Shown here: positions 26,429 to 35,216 of the stretch, piece by piece
Numbering within the stretch: position 1 is the stretch's first letter
Layout of the letters: every line of letters begins with the position of its first letter
NCBI RefSeq assembly: GCF_039521565.1
Contig: NZ_BAAACP010000004.1
Span: 1-64,000 of the forward strand
Reading direction: 5' to 3'
Length of the DNA: 64,000 nucleotides
From: Paraclostridium tenue
GTDB taxonomy: Bacteria > Bacillota > Clostridia > Peptostreptococcales > Peptostreptococcaceae
Translations under genes and position numbers: made by a program
Notes under the pieces: generated by a model
Database searches by the model: none
Seen by the model: the letters and a program-made list of their open reading frames with translations, nothing else
Told to the model about the DNA's origin: nothing

Positions 26429-28780
26429 ATGGCTAAGAAAAAATCTAAAAAGAAGAAAAGTATGGAATCAAGTTTTAAAGCTGAATATAATAACCTGATA
26501 ACTATATTTATAGGTATATTCTTATTATATAGTTTAAACTCTAGTTCTATGGGACTATTAGGTACATTTATACAAAATATATTTTTAGGATTGTTCGGAA
26601 AATTATCAATAGCTATACCATTTATAATAATTATTAGTGGTGTTTTAGGATTTTTTGAAAAAAATGAATATATCTATAGAATTAAAAGTACTAAGTTATA
26701 TTATGTAGGTGTAATTTTTATATTCATATTTTATGGACTTATAAATGCAAAAAATTTACCTATAGATAGTCCTACTAATTCATATGTAATTAAAGAGGTA
26801 ACTAAACAAGCTGCACAAGGAAATGGATGTGGACTTATAGCTACAGTTATTACATATTATGTAACTAAGATATTTGGGGTAACTGGTGCATGGTTAATAA
26901 GTATATTTGCATTACTAATAACATGTTTATTTACATTTAATATATCTTTAAAAGATTTAATATATAAGATAAAAGTAAAAACTCAAAAAAGCAAAAATAG
27001 TAATCTTACTTTTAAAGAAAAAGCCTTAAACTTAAAAGATGCTATGGTTAATATGGTTACTGAAGAAGTTGATGAAAATACTATGGTTACAAAAACTGGA
27101 TTAAGAGGTAAATCTAAAAAAGAAGAAATAAGTGAAAATAGTATAGAAGATGATGAAAATGACAAAACAATAAAGATAGTAGGTTTTAATAAAGCAGATG
27201 ATGACTATTTAGAAATTTTAGAAGGTACTCAAAGTATGCCTGAATTAGAGGTCTTAAAAGAATTACAAAAAGCAAAACCTAATCAAAAAACAGAGACTTC
27301 AATTAAGCAAAATGATAACTTAGAAAAGACTCAACCTATGGATATAAAAACAGAGTCAAGTTATGAAAATTACAAAAAACCTAGTGTTGATTTGTTAAAT
27401 AAAATAGACTCAAAGCCTGATGATAAGAGTAAGAAAAAAGTATTAAAAAATGCATCTTTACTAGAAAAAACTTTATCTGATTTTGGAGTTGAAGCAAAAG
27501 TTAATCAAGTAACAGTAGGACCTACTATAACAAGATATGAACTTCAACCAAGTCCAGGAGTAAAGGTAAGCAAAATAGTAAATTTAACAGATGATATAGC
27601 TCTTAGTTTAGCCGCAAAAAGCATAAGAATAGAAGCTCCAATACCAGGTAAAAGTGCAATAGGGATAGAAGTACCAAATGAAGAAGCACAAATGGTTACT
27701 TTAAGAGAAGTTCTTGAAAGTGATGAATTTAATAAATTTGAATCACCGCTTGCTATGGGACTTGGAAAAGATATAGCAGGAAAGCCGATAATAGCTGATA
27801 TTGGGAAAATGCCTCATTTACTTATAGCAGGATCTACAGGTTCAGGAAAAAGTGTATGTGTAAATACTTTAATAAATAGTATATTATATAAATCAAACCC
27901 TGATGAAGTTAAGTTTTTACTTATAGATCCTAAGGTTGTTGAACTTGCAAATTACAATGGTATACCACATTTATTAATACCTGTTGTAACTGATCCTAAA
28001 AAAGCTGCTAATGCACTTAATTGGGCAGTTACAGAAATGAACAGAAGATATAAACTATTTGCAGAATCAAGTGTAAAAGATATCACTAGTTATAATGAAA
28101 AGAGTGAAGAAAAACTTCCTAAAATAGTTATAATAATAGACGAACTTGCTGACCTTATGATGGTAAGTGCTAATGATGTTGAAGATTATATTTGTAGATT
28201 GGCTCAAATGGCAAGAGCTGCTGGTATGCACTTAATAGTTGCTACACAAAGACCATCAGTTGATGTCATAACTGGGGTTATAAAAGCTAATATACCTTCA
28301 AGAATTGCATTTGCTGTTTCATCTCAAACTGATTCAAGAACAATCCTTGATATGGGTGGAGCTGAAAAACTTTTAGGTAAAGGAGATATGTTATTTTACC
28401 CATTAGGGGCGGCAAAACCAGTAAGACTTCAAGGTGCATTTATATCTGAATCTGAATCTGAAAGAGTTATAGATTATGTAAAAAGTCAAGTAAAAGATGA
28501 AGTTAAATATGAAGAATGTATTGTAGATAGTATAAGTAAAATATCAAAAGAACAATCAAGTGATGTAGATGAATTTTTAAGTGAAGCTATAGAATTTGTA
28601 GTTGAAAGTGGACAAGCTTCAGCTTCGATGCTTCAAAGAAAGTTTAAAATCGGATTTAATAGAGCGGCAAGACTTATAGATTCTATGGAAGAAAGAGGAA
28701 TTGTTGGAAAGAGCGAAGGTAGTAAGCCGAGAAAAGTTTTAATAAGTAAACAAGATTTAGAAAATTTAGAAGGTGAATAA
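26429..28780 (+). CDS. ftsK: FtsK/SpoIIIE DNA translocase
   Basis: Septum-located ATP-driven DNA pump that clears chromosome from the division or sporulation septum, 783 aa. In order: basic start (MAKKKSKKKKS), about four membrane helices (to residue 180), a charged linker (about 190-350), and the motor with AGSTGSGKSVCVN (Walker A) and VIIIDELADLMM (Walker B). The C-terminal gamma winged-helix domain (ESGQASASMLQRKFKIGFNR) reads DNA polarity sequences. ATG 26429 follows AAGAGGTGA; GTG 26420 overlaps the SD. The position after tepA suggests the spoIIIE orthologue. The stop is 2 nt from the mnmH start. Confidence 0.95.
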   Translation: MAKKKSKKKKSMESSFKAEYNNLITIFIGIFLLYSLNSSSMGLLGTFIQNIFLGLFGKLSIAIPFIIIISGVLGFFEKNEYIYRIKSTKLYYVGVIFIFIFYGLINAKNLPIDSPTNSYVIKEVTKQAAQGNGCGLIATVITYYVTKIFGVTGAWLISIFALLITCLFTFNISLKDLIYKIKVKTQKSKNSNLTFKEKALNLKDAMVNMVTEEVDENTMVTKTGLRGKSKKEEISENSIEDDENDKTIKIVGFNKADDDYLEILEGTQSMPELEVLKELQKAKPNQKTETSIKQNDNLEKTQPMDIKTESSYENYKKPSVDLLNKIDSKPDDKSKKKVLKNASLLEKTLSDFGVEAKVNQVTVGPTITRYELQPSPGVKVSKIVNLTDDIALSLAAKSIRIEAPIPGKSAIGIEVPNEEAQMVTLREVLESDEFNKFESPLAMGLGKDIAGKPIIADIGKMPHLLIAGSTGSGKSVCVNTLINSILYKSNPDEVKFLLIDPKVVELANYNGIPHLLIPVVTDPKKAANALNWAVTEMNRRYKLFAESSVKDITSYNEKSEEKLPKIVIIIDELADLMMVSANDVEDYICRLAQMARAAGMHLIVATQRPSVDVITGVIKANIPSRIAFAVSSQTDSRTILDMGGAEKLLGKGDMLFYPLGAAKPVRLQGAFISESESERVIDYVKSQVKDEVKYEECIVDSISKISKEQSSDVDEFLSEAIEFVVESGQASASMLQRKFKIGFNRAARLIDSMEERGIVGKSEGSKPRKVLISKQDLENLEGE

Positions 28781-28782
28781 AT

Positions 28783-29832
28783 TTGAAAACAATAAGTGTA
28801 AAAAATGCATTAAATTTACCAAACACTATATTTATAGATGTTAGAACAGAAGCAGAGTTTAATGAAGATCATATATTAGATGCTTTTCATATGCCATTAT
28901 TTAGTGACAATGAACATAAAGATATAGGTACTATATATAAAATGCAAGGAAAGCATGAGGCTATACAAAAAGGATTTGATTATGTTAAAGATAAATTAAA
29001 ACATATGTATATGGAAGTTTTAAGTTTAGCTAATGAATATGAAAACATAGTTATATATTGTGCTAGAGGTGGAATGAGAAGCGGAAGTTTAGCAAATATG
29101 ATAGCCACTTTAGGTGTAAATGTATATCAATTAGAAGGTGGATATAAAGCCTATAGAAACTTTGTATTAGATTACTTTAAAACTGTTATGGATACTAAAG
29201 AATTTATAGTACTTCATGGTTTAACAGGTGTTGGTAAAACAGATATGCTAATGATGTTAGAAGAAAAAGGTATAGATATTATAGATTTAGAAGGAATAGC
29301 TAAAAATAGTGGTTCTACTTTTGGATTTATAATGTTTAATGAAAAGCCTCCAACACAGAAAAAGTTTGAAACTAATATATTTGAAAAACTATATTTTTCA
29401 AAAAGTAATTATATATTTATAGAAAGTGAAAGTAAAAGAGTTGGTCATGTTAATGTTCCAAATGAAATATATGAAGGAATAATAAGAGATGGCTATCATA
29501 TATTATTAGAATGTAGTATTAAATCTAGAGTAGATAGATTATGTAGAGATTATATATACACAGAAAATAAAAACTTTGAAGCCTTAATACAATGTATAAA
29601 TAAATTTAGAAAAAGATTAGGTAATGCTAAAGTTGATTATTATATTGAATTATTTAATGAAGGAAAATATGAACAACTTGTAGAACATTATTTAGTAGAA
29701 TATTACGATGCATTATATGGGCATTCAGTTGATAAATATAAATATAATAAAGTTATAAATTGTGATAATATGGAACAATCTCTTTTAGAACTAATAGATT
29801 TTCATAAAGCAGCAAAGGAAGGAGCAATTTAA
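28783..29832 (+). CDS. mnmH: tRNA 2-selenouridine synthase MnmH
   Basis: Converts 2-thiouridine to 2-selenouridine at the wobble base of Lys/Glu/Gln tRNAs, through a geranylated intermediate, using selenophosphate. It is 349 aa. The N-terminal rhodanese domain has the catalytic Cys in IVIYCARGGMRSGSLA (near residue 92). The C-terminal P-loop domain has HGLTGVGKTDML (near 145). TTG start with AGGTGA 12 nt upstream. It is coupled to ftsK (2-nt gap) and rimO (adjacent). Its presence implies a SelD selenophosphate synthetase elsewhere in the genome. Confidence 0.93.
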   Translation: MKTISVKNALNLPNTIFIDVRTEAEFNEDHILDAFHMPLFSDNEHKDIGTIYKMQGKHEAIQKGFDYVKDKLKHMYMEVLSLANEYENIVIYCARGGMRSGSLANMIATLGVNVYQLEGGYKAYRNFVLDYFKTVMDTKEFIVLHGLTGVGKTDMLMMLEEKGIDIIDLEGIAKNSGSTFGFIMFNEKPPTQKKFETNIFEKLYFSKSNYIFIESESKRVGHVNVPNEIYEGIIRDGYHILLECSIKSRVDRLCRDYIYTENKNFEALIQCINKFRKRLGNAKVDYYIELFNEGKYEQLVEHYLVEYYDALYGHSVDKYKYNKVINCDNMEQSLLELIDFHKAAKEGAI

Positions 29833-31167
29833 ATGTTAAAGATAGCGTTAGAGTCACTAGGATGTTCGAAAAACTTAGTAGATGCAGAAATAATGATGGG
29901 AATTTTAAATAGAAAAGGATATAAACTAGTAGGAGATTTTGAAGAGGCTGATATAATCTTAGTAAATACTTGTGGCTTTATTGAATCAGCAAAGCAAGAA
30001 TCTATAGATACTATACTTGACTTAGCACAATTAAAAGAAACTGGAAATTTAAAATTACTTATTGTAACAGGATGTCTAGCACAAAGATATTCTAATGAAT
30101 TACAAGCAGAGATACCAGAAATAGATGCAATAGTTGGAACAGGAAGTTATCAACAAATAGATGAAATAATAGCAGGACTTGAAAAGGAAAATAATATAGT
30201 AAGTTTAAATGATATAGAATTTGCATATAATGAAGATCTTCCAAGATATGTTACAACTCCTGATTATATGGCTTATTTAAAAATTGGTGAAGGATGCGAC
30301 AATCACTGTACTTACTGTATAATACCTAAATTAAGAGGTAAATATAGAAGTAGAAAAATGGAAGATATAATAAGAGAAGCTAAAGAATTAGCATCTAACG
30401 GAGTTAAAGAACTTGTAGTTATAGCACAAGACACTACTAAGTATGGACTTGACTTATATGGTGAAGTTAAGTTGCCACAATTATTAGAAGAACTTGCACA
30501 AATAGAAGGTATAAAATGGATAAGAATAATGTATTCATATCCAGAGTCAATAACAGAAGAACTTGTAAAAGTAATAAAGAAATATGATAACATATGTAAT
30601 TATTTTGACATGCCGATACAACATGCAAGTAATAAAGTTTTAAAATTAATGAATAGACATACAACTAAAGAAGATATAAAGTCTAAGGTTGATATGATAA
30701 GAAGCTATATTCCAGATGCAACATTAAGAACAACTATAATAGTTGGTTTCCCAGGAGAAACTGAAGAAGATTTTAATGAATTGGTACAATTTGCTAAGGA
30801 TATAGAATTTGATAGATTAGGAGCATTTACTTATTCAAGAGAAGAAGACACTGCAGCTGATAAATTACCTAATCATTTAGAAGAAGATATAAAATTACAA
30901 AGAAGAGACAAACTTATGTTAATTCAACAAGAAATATCTCAAAGATTAAATGCTAAAAAGATAAATAATGAATATGAAGTTTTAATAGAAGAACAAATAG
31001 AAGATAAGGTTTATGTGGGAAGAACTCAAGGTGATGCTGAGGAAATAGATAGTATAGTTTATGTTAAATCTGAAAATCAACTTGAACCAGGAGATTTTGT
31101 TAAGGTTAAAATAAATAATGCTTTAGAGTATGATTTGATGGGAGATGTAGTTAATGAACTTGCCTAA
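29833..31167 (+). CDS. rimO: Ribosomal protein S12 methylthiotransferase RimO
   Basis: Radical-SAM enzyme that adds a methylthio group to an Asp of ribosomal protein S12. It is 444 aa. The N-terminal MTTase domain has SLGCSKNLVDAE (cluster Cys). The radical-SAM motif is EGCDNHCTYCIIP. A TRAM domain ends the protein (YEVLIEEQ...YVGRTQGDAEEID). The SLGCSKNLVD sequence separates it from MiaB/MtaB. It starts directly after the mnmH stop and overlaps pgsA by 14 nt. Confidence 0.96.
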   Translation: MLKIALESLGCSKNLVDAEIMMGILNRKGYKLVGDFEEADIILVNTCGFIESAKQESIDTILDLAQLKETGNLKLLIVTGCLAQRYSNELQAEIPEIDAIVGTGSYQQIDEIIAGLEKENNIVSLNDIEFAYNEDLPRYVTTPDYMAYLKIGEGCDNHCTYCIIPKLRGKYRSRKMEDIIREAKELASNGVKELVVIAQDTTKYGLDLYGEVKLPQLLEELAQIEGIKWIRIMYSYPESITEELVKVIKKYDNICNYFDMPIQHASNKVLKLMNRHTTKEDIKSKVDMIRSYIPDATLRTTIIVGFPGETEEDFNELVQFAKDIEFDRLGAFTYSREEDTAADKLPNHLEEDIKLQRRDKLMLIQQEISQRLNAKKINNEYEVLIEEQIEDKVYVGRTQGDAEEIDSIVYVKSENQLEPGDFVKVKINNALEYDLMGDVVNELA

Positions 31168-31696
31168 TAAATTAACTTTATTTAGAATATTTTTAATACC
31201 TGTATTTATAATAATAATGATGATAAACATACCTAACAAGTTTATAATAGCTTGTATGATATTTATAATAGCTTCTGTTACAGATGCAATGGATGGGCAT
31301 ATAGCTAGAAAATATAATTTAATAACTGACTTTGGAAAGTTCATGGATCCACTTGCAGATAAGTTACTTGTTATATCAGCACTAACTACTATGATAGAAT
31401 TTGATTTAGTTGCAGCATGGATGGTTATTATAATAGTAGCAAGAGAACTTACTGTTAGTATATTAAGAGCTATTGCAGCAGCTGATGGAAAAGTTATAGC
31501 AGCTAGCTCTGGAGGTAAATTAAAGACTATTTCACAAATGATAGCAATAGTCGTGCTTTTACTAGCTGCACAAACTGGAAATATGTTACTTTTAGATACA
31601 GGCAAAATAATTATATTAATAGCAACATTACTTACTCTTTACTCTGGGTGGGAGTATATATATATAAATAGAAACTTATTTATGGAAAGTAAGTAA
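31154..31696 (+). CDS. pgsA: CDP-diacylglycerol-glycerol-3-phosphate 3-phosphatidyltransferase
   Basis: Membrane enzyme making phosphatidylglycerol phosphate, 180 aa. The CDP-alcohol phosphotransferase motif is complete: DAMDGHIARKYNLITDFGKF then MDPLADK. Several hydrophobic helices follow. The start overlaps rimO by 14 nt, implying translational coupling. A terminator follows, so ftsK-mnmH-rimO-pgsA form one operon. Confidence 0.95.
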   Translation: MNLPNKLTLFRIFLIPVFIIIMMINIPNKFIIACMIFIIASVTDAMDGHIARKYNLITDFGKFMDPLADKLLVISALTTMIEFDLVAAWMVIIIVARELTVSILRAIAAADGKVIAASSGGKLKTISQMIAIVVLLLAAQTGNMLLLDTGKIIILIATLLTLYSGWEYIYINRNLFMESK

Positions 31697-31702
31697 GTAT
31701 AT

Positions 31703-31739
31703 AAAAAGGTGGGTATATATTGAATATACTCACTTTTTT
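31703..31739 (+). terminator. Intrinsic terminator after pgsA
   Basis: AAAAAGGTGGGTATAT (31703-31718) pairs with ATATACTCACTTTTTT, 16 bp including two G-U pairs, ending in a T-run. Confidence 0.88.
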
Positions 31740-31821
31740 ATTTTTAACCAATTAAACTTATGGGAAAATATGTATAAATTGATATAATTAGAGTTAATAC
31801 TATTAATAATGTATTATTTAA

Positions 31822-31850
31822 TTGACTTTAAGTAGTAAAAAAGCTATAAT
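31822..31850 (+). promoter_or_regulatory. Promoter of recA
   Basis: TTGACT (31822-31827), 17-nt spacer, perfect TATAAT (31845-31850). The predicted start is near 31857, next to the LexA box. Confidence 0.8.
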
Positions 31851-31857
31851 AAGTATA

Positions 31858-31870
31858 GAACAAATGTTTG
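31858..31870 (+). promoter_or_regulatory. LexA (SOS) operator of recA
   Basis: GAACaaatGTTTG matches the Gram-positive LexA/DinR box (GAAC N4 GTTY). It overlaps the predicted transcription start, where a repressor would block initiation. It implies DNA-damage induction of recA. Confidence 0.75.
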
Positions 31871-31921
31871 ATTATAACTTAAAGATAATATAAATGATTT
31901 ATAGAAGGGAAGGTATTATAA

Positions 31922-32974
31922 ATGGCAGGAATACAAGAAGAAAGATTAAAAGCATTAAATTCAGCGCTATCTCAAATAGAAAAAGATTTTGGTAAAGGAT
32001 CAGTAATGAAGCTAGGTGAAGCTGGTGGAATGGCTATAGATGTAATCCCAACTGGATCTATAGGTCTTGATATAGCAGTTGGAATAGGAGGTCTTCCAAA
32101 AGGAAGAATAGTTGAAATATATGGACCAGAATCTTCAGGTAAAACAACAGTTACATTACATGCAGTAGCAGAAGCTCAAAAACAAGGTGGTATAGCAGCA
32201 TTTATAGATGCAGAACATGCATTAGACCCAGTATATGCAAAAGCATTGGGAGTTGATGTAGATAATTTAATAGTTTCACAACCAGATACAGGGGAACAAG
32301 GTTTAGAAATAGCTGAAGCTCTTATAAGAAGTGGAGCTATAGATATAATAGTAGTAGACTCTGTTGCAGCATTAGTACCTAAGGCTGAAATAGAAGGGGA
32401 TATGGGAGATTCACATGTGGGTCTTCAAGCAAGACTTATGTCACAAGCTTTAAGAAAATTAACAGGATCTATAAAAAAATCTAACTGTGTTGCTATATTT
32501 ATAAACCAATTAAGAGAAAAAGTTGGAGTAATGTTTGGTAGTCCAGAAACTACAACAGGTGGACGTGCTCTTAAATTCTACTCTTCAGTAAGATTAGATG
32601 TTAGAAAAATAGATACTATAAAGCAAGGCGATAAAGTAATGGGAAGTAGAACAAGAGTAAAAGTAGTTAAAAATAAAGTTGCACCTCCATTTAAGCAATG
32701 TGAGTTTGATATAATGTATGGTGAAGGTATATCTAAAGTTGGCGATTTATTAGATATAGCTGCAGACATAGATATCGTTAAGAAATCAGGAGCTTGGTAT
32801 AGCTATAATGATACTAAGTTAGGACAAGGTAGAGAAAATGTTAAAAAGTTTTTATCAGATAATCCTGATTTAACAGAAGAAATAGAAGCTTTAGTAAGAA
32901 AATATTATAAATTAGATGGGCATAGAGAAAGCGAACAAGAAAACGAAGACTCAATAGAAAATATTGGAGAATAA
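31922..32974 (+). CDS. recA: Recombinase RecA
   Basis: ATP-dependent strand-exchange protein and LexA coprotease, 350 aa. Seen: EIYGPESSGKTTVTLHAV (Walker A), IDIIVVDSVAALVPKAE (Walker B), and MSQALRKLTGSIKKSNC near the DNA-binding L2 loop (INQLREKVGVMFGSPETTTG). The acidic C-terminal tail (SEQENEDSIENIGE) is typical. The SD AAGGGAAGG precedes ATG 31922. It is monocistronic under a LexA-controlled promoter. No intein is present. Confidence 0.98.
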   Translation: MAGIQEERLKALNSALSQIEKDFGKGSVMKLGEAGGMAIDVIPTGSIGLDIAVGIGGLPKGRIVEIYGPESSGKTTVTLHAVAEAQKQGGIAAFIDAEHALDPVYAKALGVDVDNLIVSQPDTGEQGLEIAEALIRSGAIDIIVVDSVAALVPKAEIEGDMGDSHVGLQARLMSQALRKLTGSIKKSNCVAIFINQLREKVGVMFGSPETTTGGRALKFYSSVRLDVRKIDTIKQGDKVMGSRTRVKVVKNKVAPPFKQCEFDIMYGEGISKVGDLLDIAADIDIVKKSGAWYSYNDTKLGQGRENVKKFLSDNPDLTEEIEALVRKYYKLDGHRESEQENEDSIENIGE

Positions 32975-32997
32975 TAGTCTGTATACCTCCTATTAAC

Positions 32998-33026
32998 TTG
33001 ACACCAGGTAGAAAAAATTATAAAAT
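32998..33026 (+). promoter_or_regulatory. Promoter of rny
   Basis: Perfect TTGACA (32998-33003), 17-nt spacer, TAAAAT (33021-33026). The leader is about 80 nt and can fold AAATGAGAAT / ATTCTTATTT (33028-33052). Confidence 0.7.
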
Positions 33027-33110
33027 TAAATGAGAATGAAATATTCTTATTTAGTTTATAAAAACATATGTTATAAATACTGTAGTTGACGGTTTACATT
33101 AACAAAGGAG

Positions 33111-34652
33111 GTGGATGTCATAGAGGCAATAATAAGCGCTTTATTGGGAATATTTGTGGGTATTATAGTTGGTTACTTTGTAAGAAAGAACATATCTGAA
33201 GCTAAAATTGGCCAAGCTGAAAAGATGGCTGATGATATAATAGATAAAGCAAACAAAGAAGCAGAAACACTACAAAAAGAAAAACTATTAGAAGCAAAAG
33301 AAGAGATCCATAAATGGAGAAATGAAGCAGAAAAAGAAAATAAAGAAAGAAGAATTGAAGTACAAAAATTTGAAAAAAGAATAATACAAAAAGAAGAAGT
33401 CTTAGACAAAAAACTTCAAACGTTAGAAAACAAAGAGTATGTTCTTAATGATAAGTTAAAAAAGATTGATAAAAAAGAAGAACAAATTGAAGCTATCAAA
33501 GTTCAACAATTAGAAAAATTAGAAAGCATATCAGGTATAACTTCTGATAAAGCAAAAGAAATTATATTAACTAATGCAGAAAGAGATGTAAGACGTGAGA
33601 TGTCTATAATGATAAAAGAAATAGAATCTCAGGCTAAAGAAGAAGCAGACAAGAAATCTAGAGAAATAATAGGGTATGCTATACAAAAATGTGCAGCAGA
33701 CCATGTTGCTGAAACTACTGTAACAGTAGTTAATTTACCTAATGATGAAATGAAAGGAAGAATCATAGGTAGAGAAGGTAGAAATATAAGAACACTAGAA
33801 ACTTTAACTGGAATAGATTTAATAATAGATGATACTCCAGAGGCTGTAATACTATCAGGATTTGATCCTATAAGAAGAGAAGTTGCAAGAATAGCACTAG
33901 AAAAACTTATAGCTGATGGAAGAATACATCCTGCTAGAATCGAAGAAATGGTTGAAAAGGCTAGAAAAGAAGTAGATAATATTATTAAAGAATATGGGGA
34001 ACAAGCTGCATTTGAAACAGGGGTTCATGGATTACATCCAGAATTAATAAGACTTTTAGGTAGATTAAACTATAGAACAAGTTATGGTCAAAATGTTCTT
34101 AAACATTCTATAGAAGTTGCACATATAGCAGGTATAATGGCAGCAGAAATAGGTGCAGATGTTAAATTAGCTAAAAGAGCAGGACTTTTACATGATATAG
34201 GTAAATCAGTTGACCACGAAATGGAAGGAACTCATGTTGAGATAGGTATGGATTTACTTAGAAGATATAAAGAATCTAAAGATGTTATTCATGCTATGAG
34301 CACTCACCATGGAGATTATGAACCACAAACTATAGAAGCTGTTTTAGTTACAGCTGCAGATGCTATATCAGCAGCTAGACCAGGTGCTAGACGTGAAACT
34401 TTAGAAGCATATATTAAGCGTTTAGAAAAACTTGAAGAAATAGCTAATTCATATGAAGGTGTAGATAAATCATTTGCAATTCAAGCAGGTAGAGAAATAA
34501 GAATAATGGTTAAACCTGAAAATGTAAGTGATGAAGATATACATTTATTAGCTAGAGATATGACTAAGAGAATAGAGGATGAATTAGAATATCCAGGTCA
34601 AATAAAAGTTAGTATAATAAGAGAAACAAGAGCAATAGAATATGCTAAATAA
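33111..34652 (+). CDS. rny: Ribonuclease Y
   Basis: Membrane-anchored endoribonuclease that starts mRNA decay, 513 aa. An N-terminal membrane helix (ISALLGIFVGIIVGYFV) is followed by a long Lys/Glu coiled coil (about 30-190). Next are the KH domain (GRIIGREGRNIRTLETLTG) and the HD domain with the metal-binding HDIGKS, then a conserved C-terminal region. The start is unclear: GTG 33111 lies inside the SD AAAGGAGGTGG, and no other ATG/GTG/TTG is well spaced. A rare start such as ATA 33120 is possible. Confidence 0.95.
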   Translation: MDVIEAIISALLGIFVGIIVGYFVRKNISEAKIGQAEKMADDIIDKANKEAETLQKEKLLEAKEEIHKWRNEAEKENKERRIEVQKFEKRIIQKEEVLDKKLQTLENKEYVLNDKLKKIDKKEEQIEAIKVQQLEKLESISGITSDKAKEIILTNAERDVRREMSIMIKEIESQAKEEADKKSREIIGYAIQKCAADHVAETTVTVVNLPNDEMKGRIIGREGRNIRTLETLTGIDLIIDDTPEAVILSGFDPIRREVARIALEKLIADGRIHPARIEEMVEKARKEVDNIIKEYGEQAAFETGVHGLHPELIRLLGRLNYRTSYGQNVLKHSIEVAHIAGIMAAEIGADVKLAKRAGLLHDIGKSVDHEMEGTHVEIGMDLLRRYKESKDVIHAMSTHHGDYEPQTIEAVLVTAADAISAARPGARRETLEAYIKRLEKLEEIANSYEGVDKSFAIQAGREIRIMVKPENVSDEDIHLLARDMTKRIEDELEYPGQIKVSIIRETRAIEYAK

Positions 34653-34663
34653 GAAAATAATGC

Positions 34664-34699
34664 AAGCGAATGTATCAATTGATATATTCGCTTTTTTTA
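34664..34699 (+). terminator. Intrinsic terminator after rny
   Basis: AAGCGAATGTATC (34664-34676) pairs with GATATATTCGCTT (34681-34693), AATT loop, then a T-run. Confidence 0.92.
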
Positions 34700-34778
34700 A
34701 TATAAATTTTAGTTATCTATATAATAATATTTACTTAAAAAGATAATAATAAATTTAAAAGATGAAAGGAGATAAAAT

Positions 34779-35060
34779 ATGCTTAGTAGTTTATCAAAAA
34801 ACCAATATGTAAAAATATCAAATAGTACTAAAATTGATGAGCCTGTTGAATATGGAGTTGTAATAAATACAAATGAAAATAGTTATGATATAATGAGTAT
34901 TGGATTTGAAAATAAAAATGGGAATTTTTTAGAATATCCTTCTAATGTTGAGAAATTAGTTCAAACTTATAATATCAATGATGCTAATTTTGATGAAGTA
35001 AAGAAAAATGAAATAAGAAGAAAGATGAATATATGGTTACAAAATAATTATAAAATGTAA
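34779..35060 (+). CDS. Small hypothetical protein, 93 aa
   Basis: I do not recognise it. The protein is acidic to neutral and Asn-rich, with no membrane helix. The N-terminal two thirds looks like beta strands (EPVEYGVVINTNENSYDIMS), and the C-terminal part is a basic helix (EVKKNEIRRKMNIWLQ). The ribosome site GAAAGGAG lies before ATG 34779. It is bounded by terminators on both sides, so it is a separate transcription unit between rny and a helicase-like gene. Confidence 0.7.
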   Translation: MLSSLSKNQYVKISNSTKIDEPVEYGVVINTNENSYDIMSIGFENKNGNFLEYPSNVEKLVQTYNINDANFDEVKKNEIRRKMNIWLQNNYKM

Positions 35061-35064
35061 ATTC

Positions 35065-35094
35065 AAGGGAGACTTATTAAAGTTTCCCTTTTTA
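35065..35094 (+). terminator. Intrinsic terminator
   Basis: AAGGGAGACTT pairs with AAGTTTCCCTT (one G-T pair) around a short loop, followed by TTT. Confidence 0.85.
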
Positions 35095-35216
35095 ATATAA
35101 TATTAAAATTAATAGATTAAATGCATTATATGATGGAAATAATATATTAAATATATCAAATATAGAAAAAAGTTAATGAAAATGATATAATTATATAAAA
35201 TAAGGGGGATGAGAAA

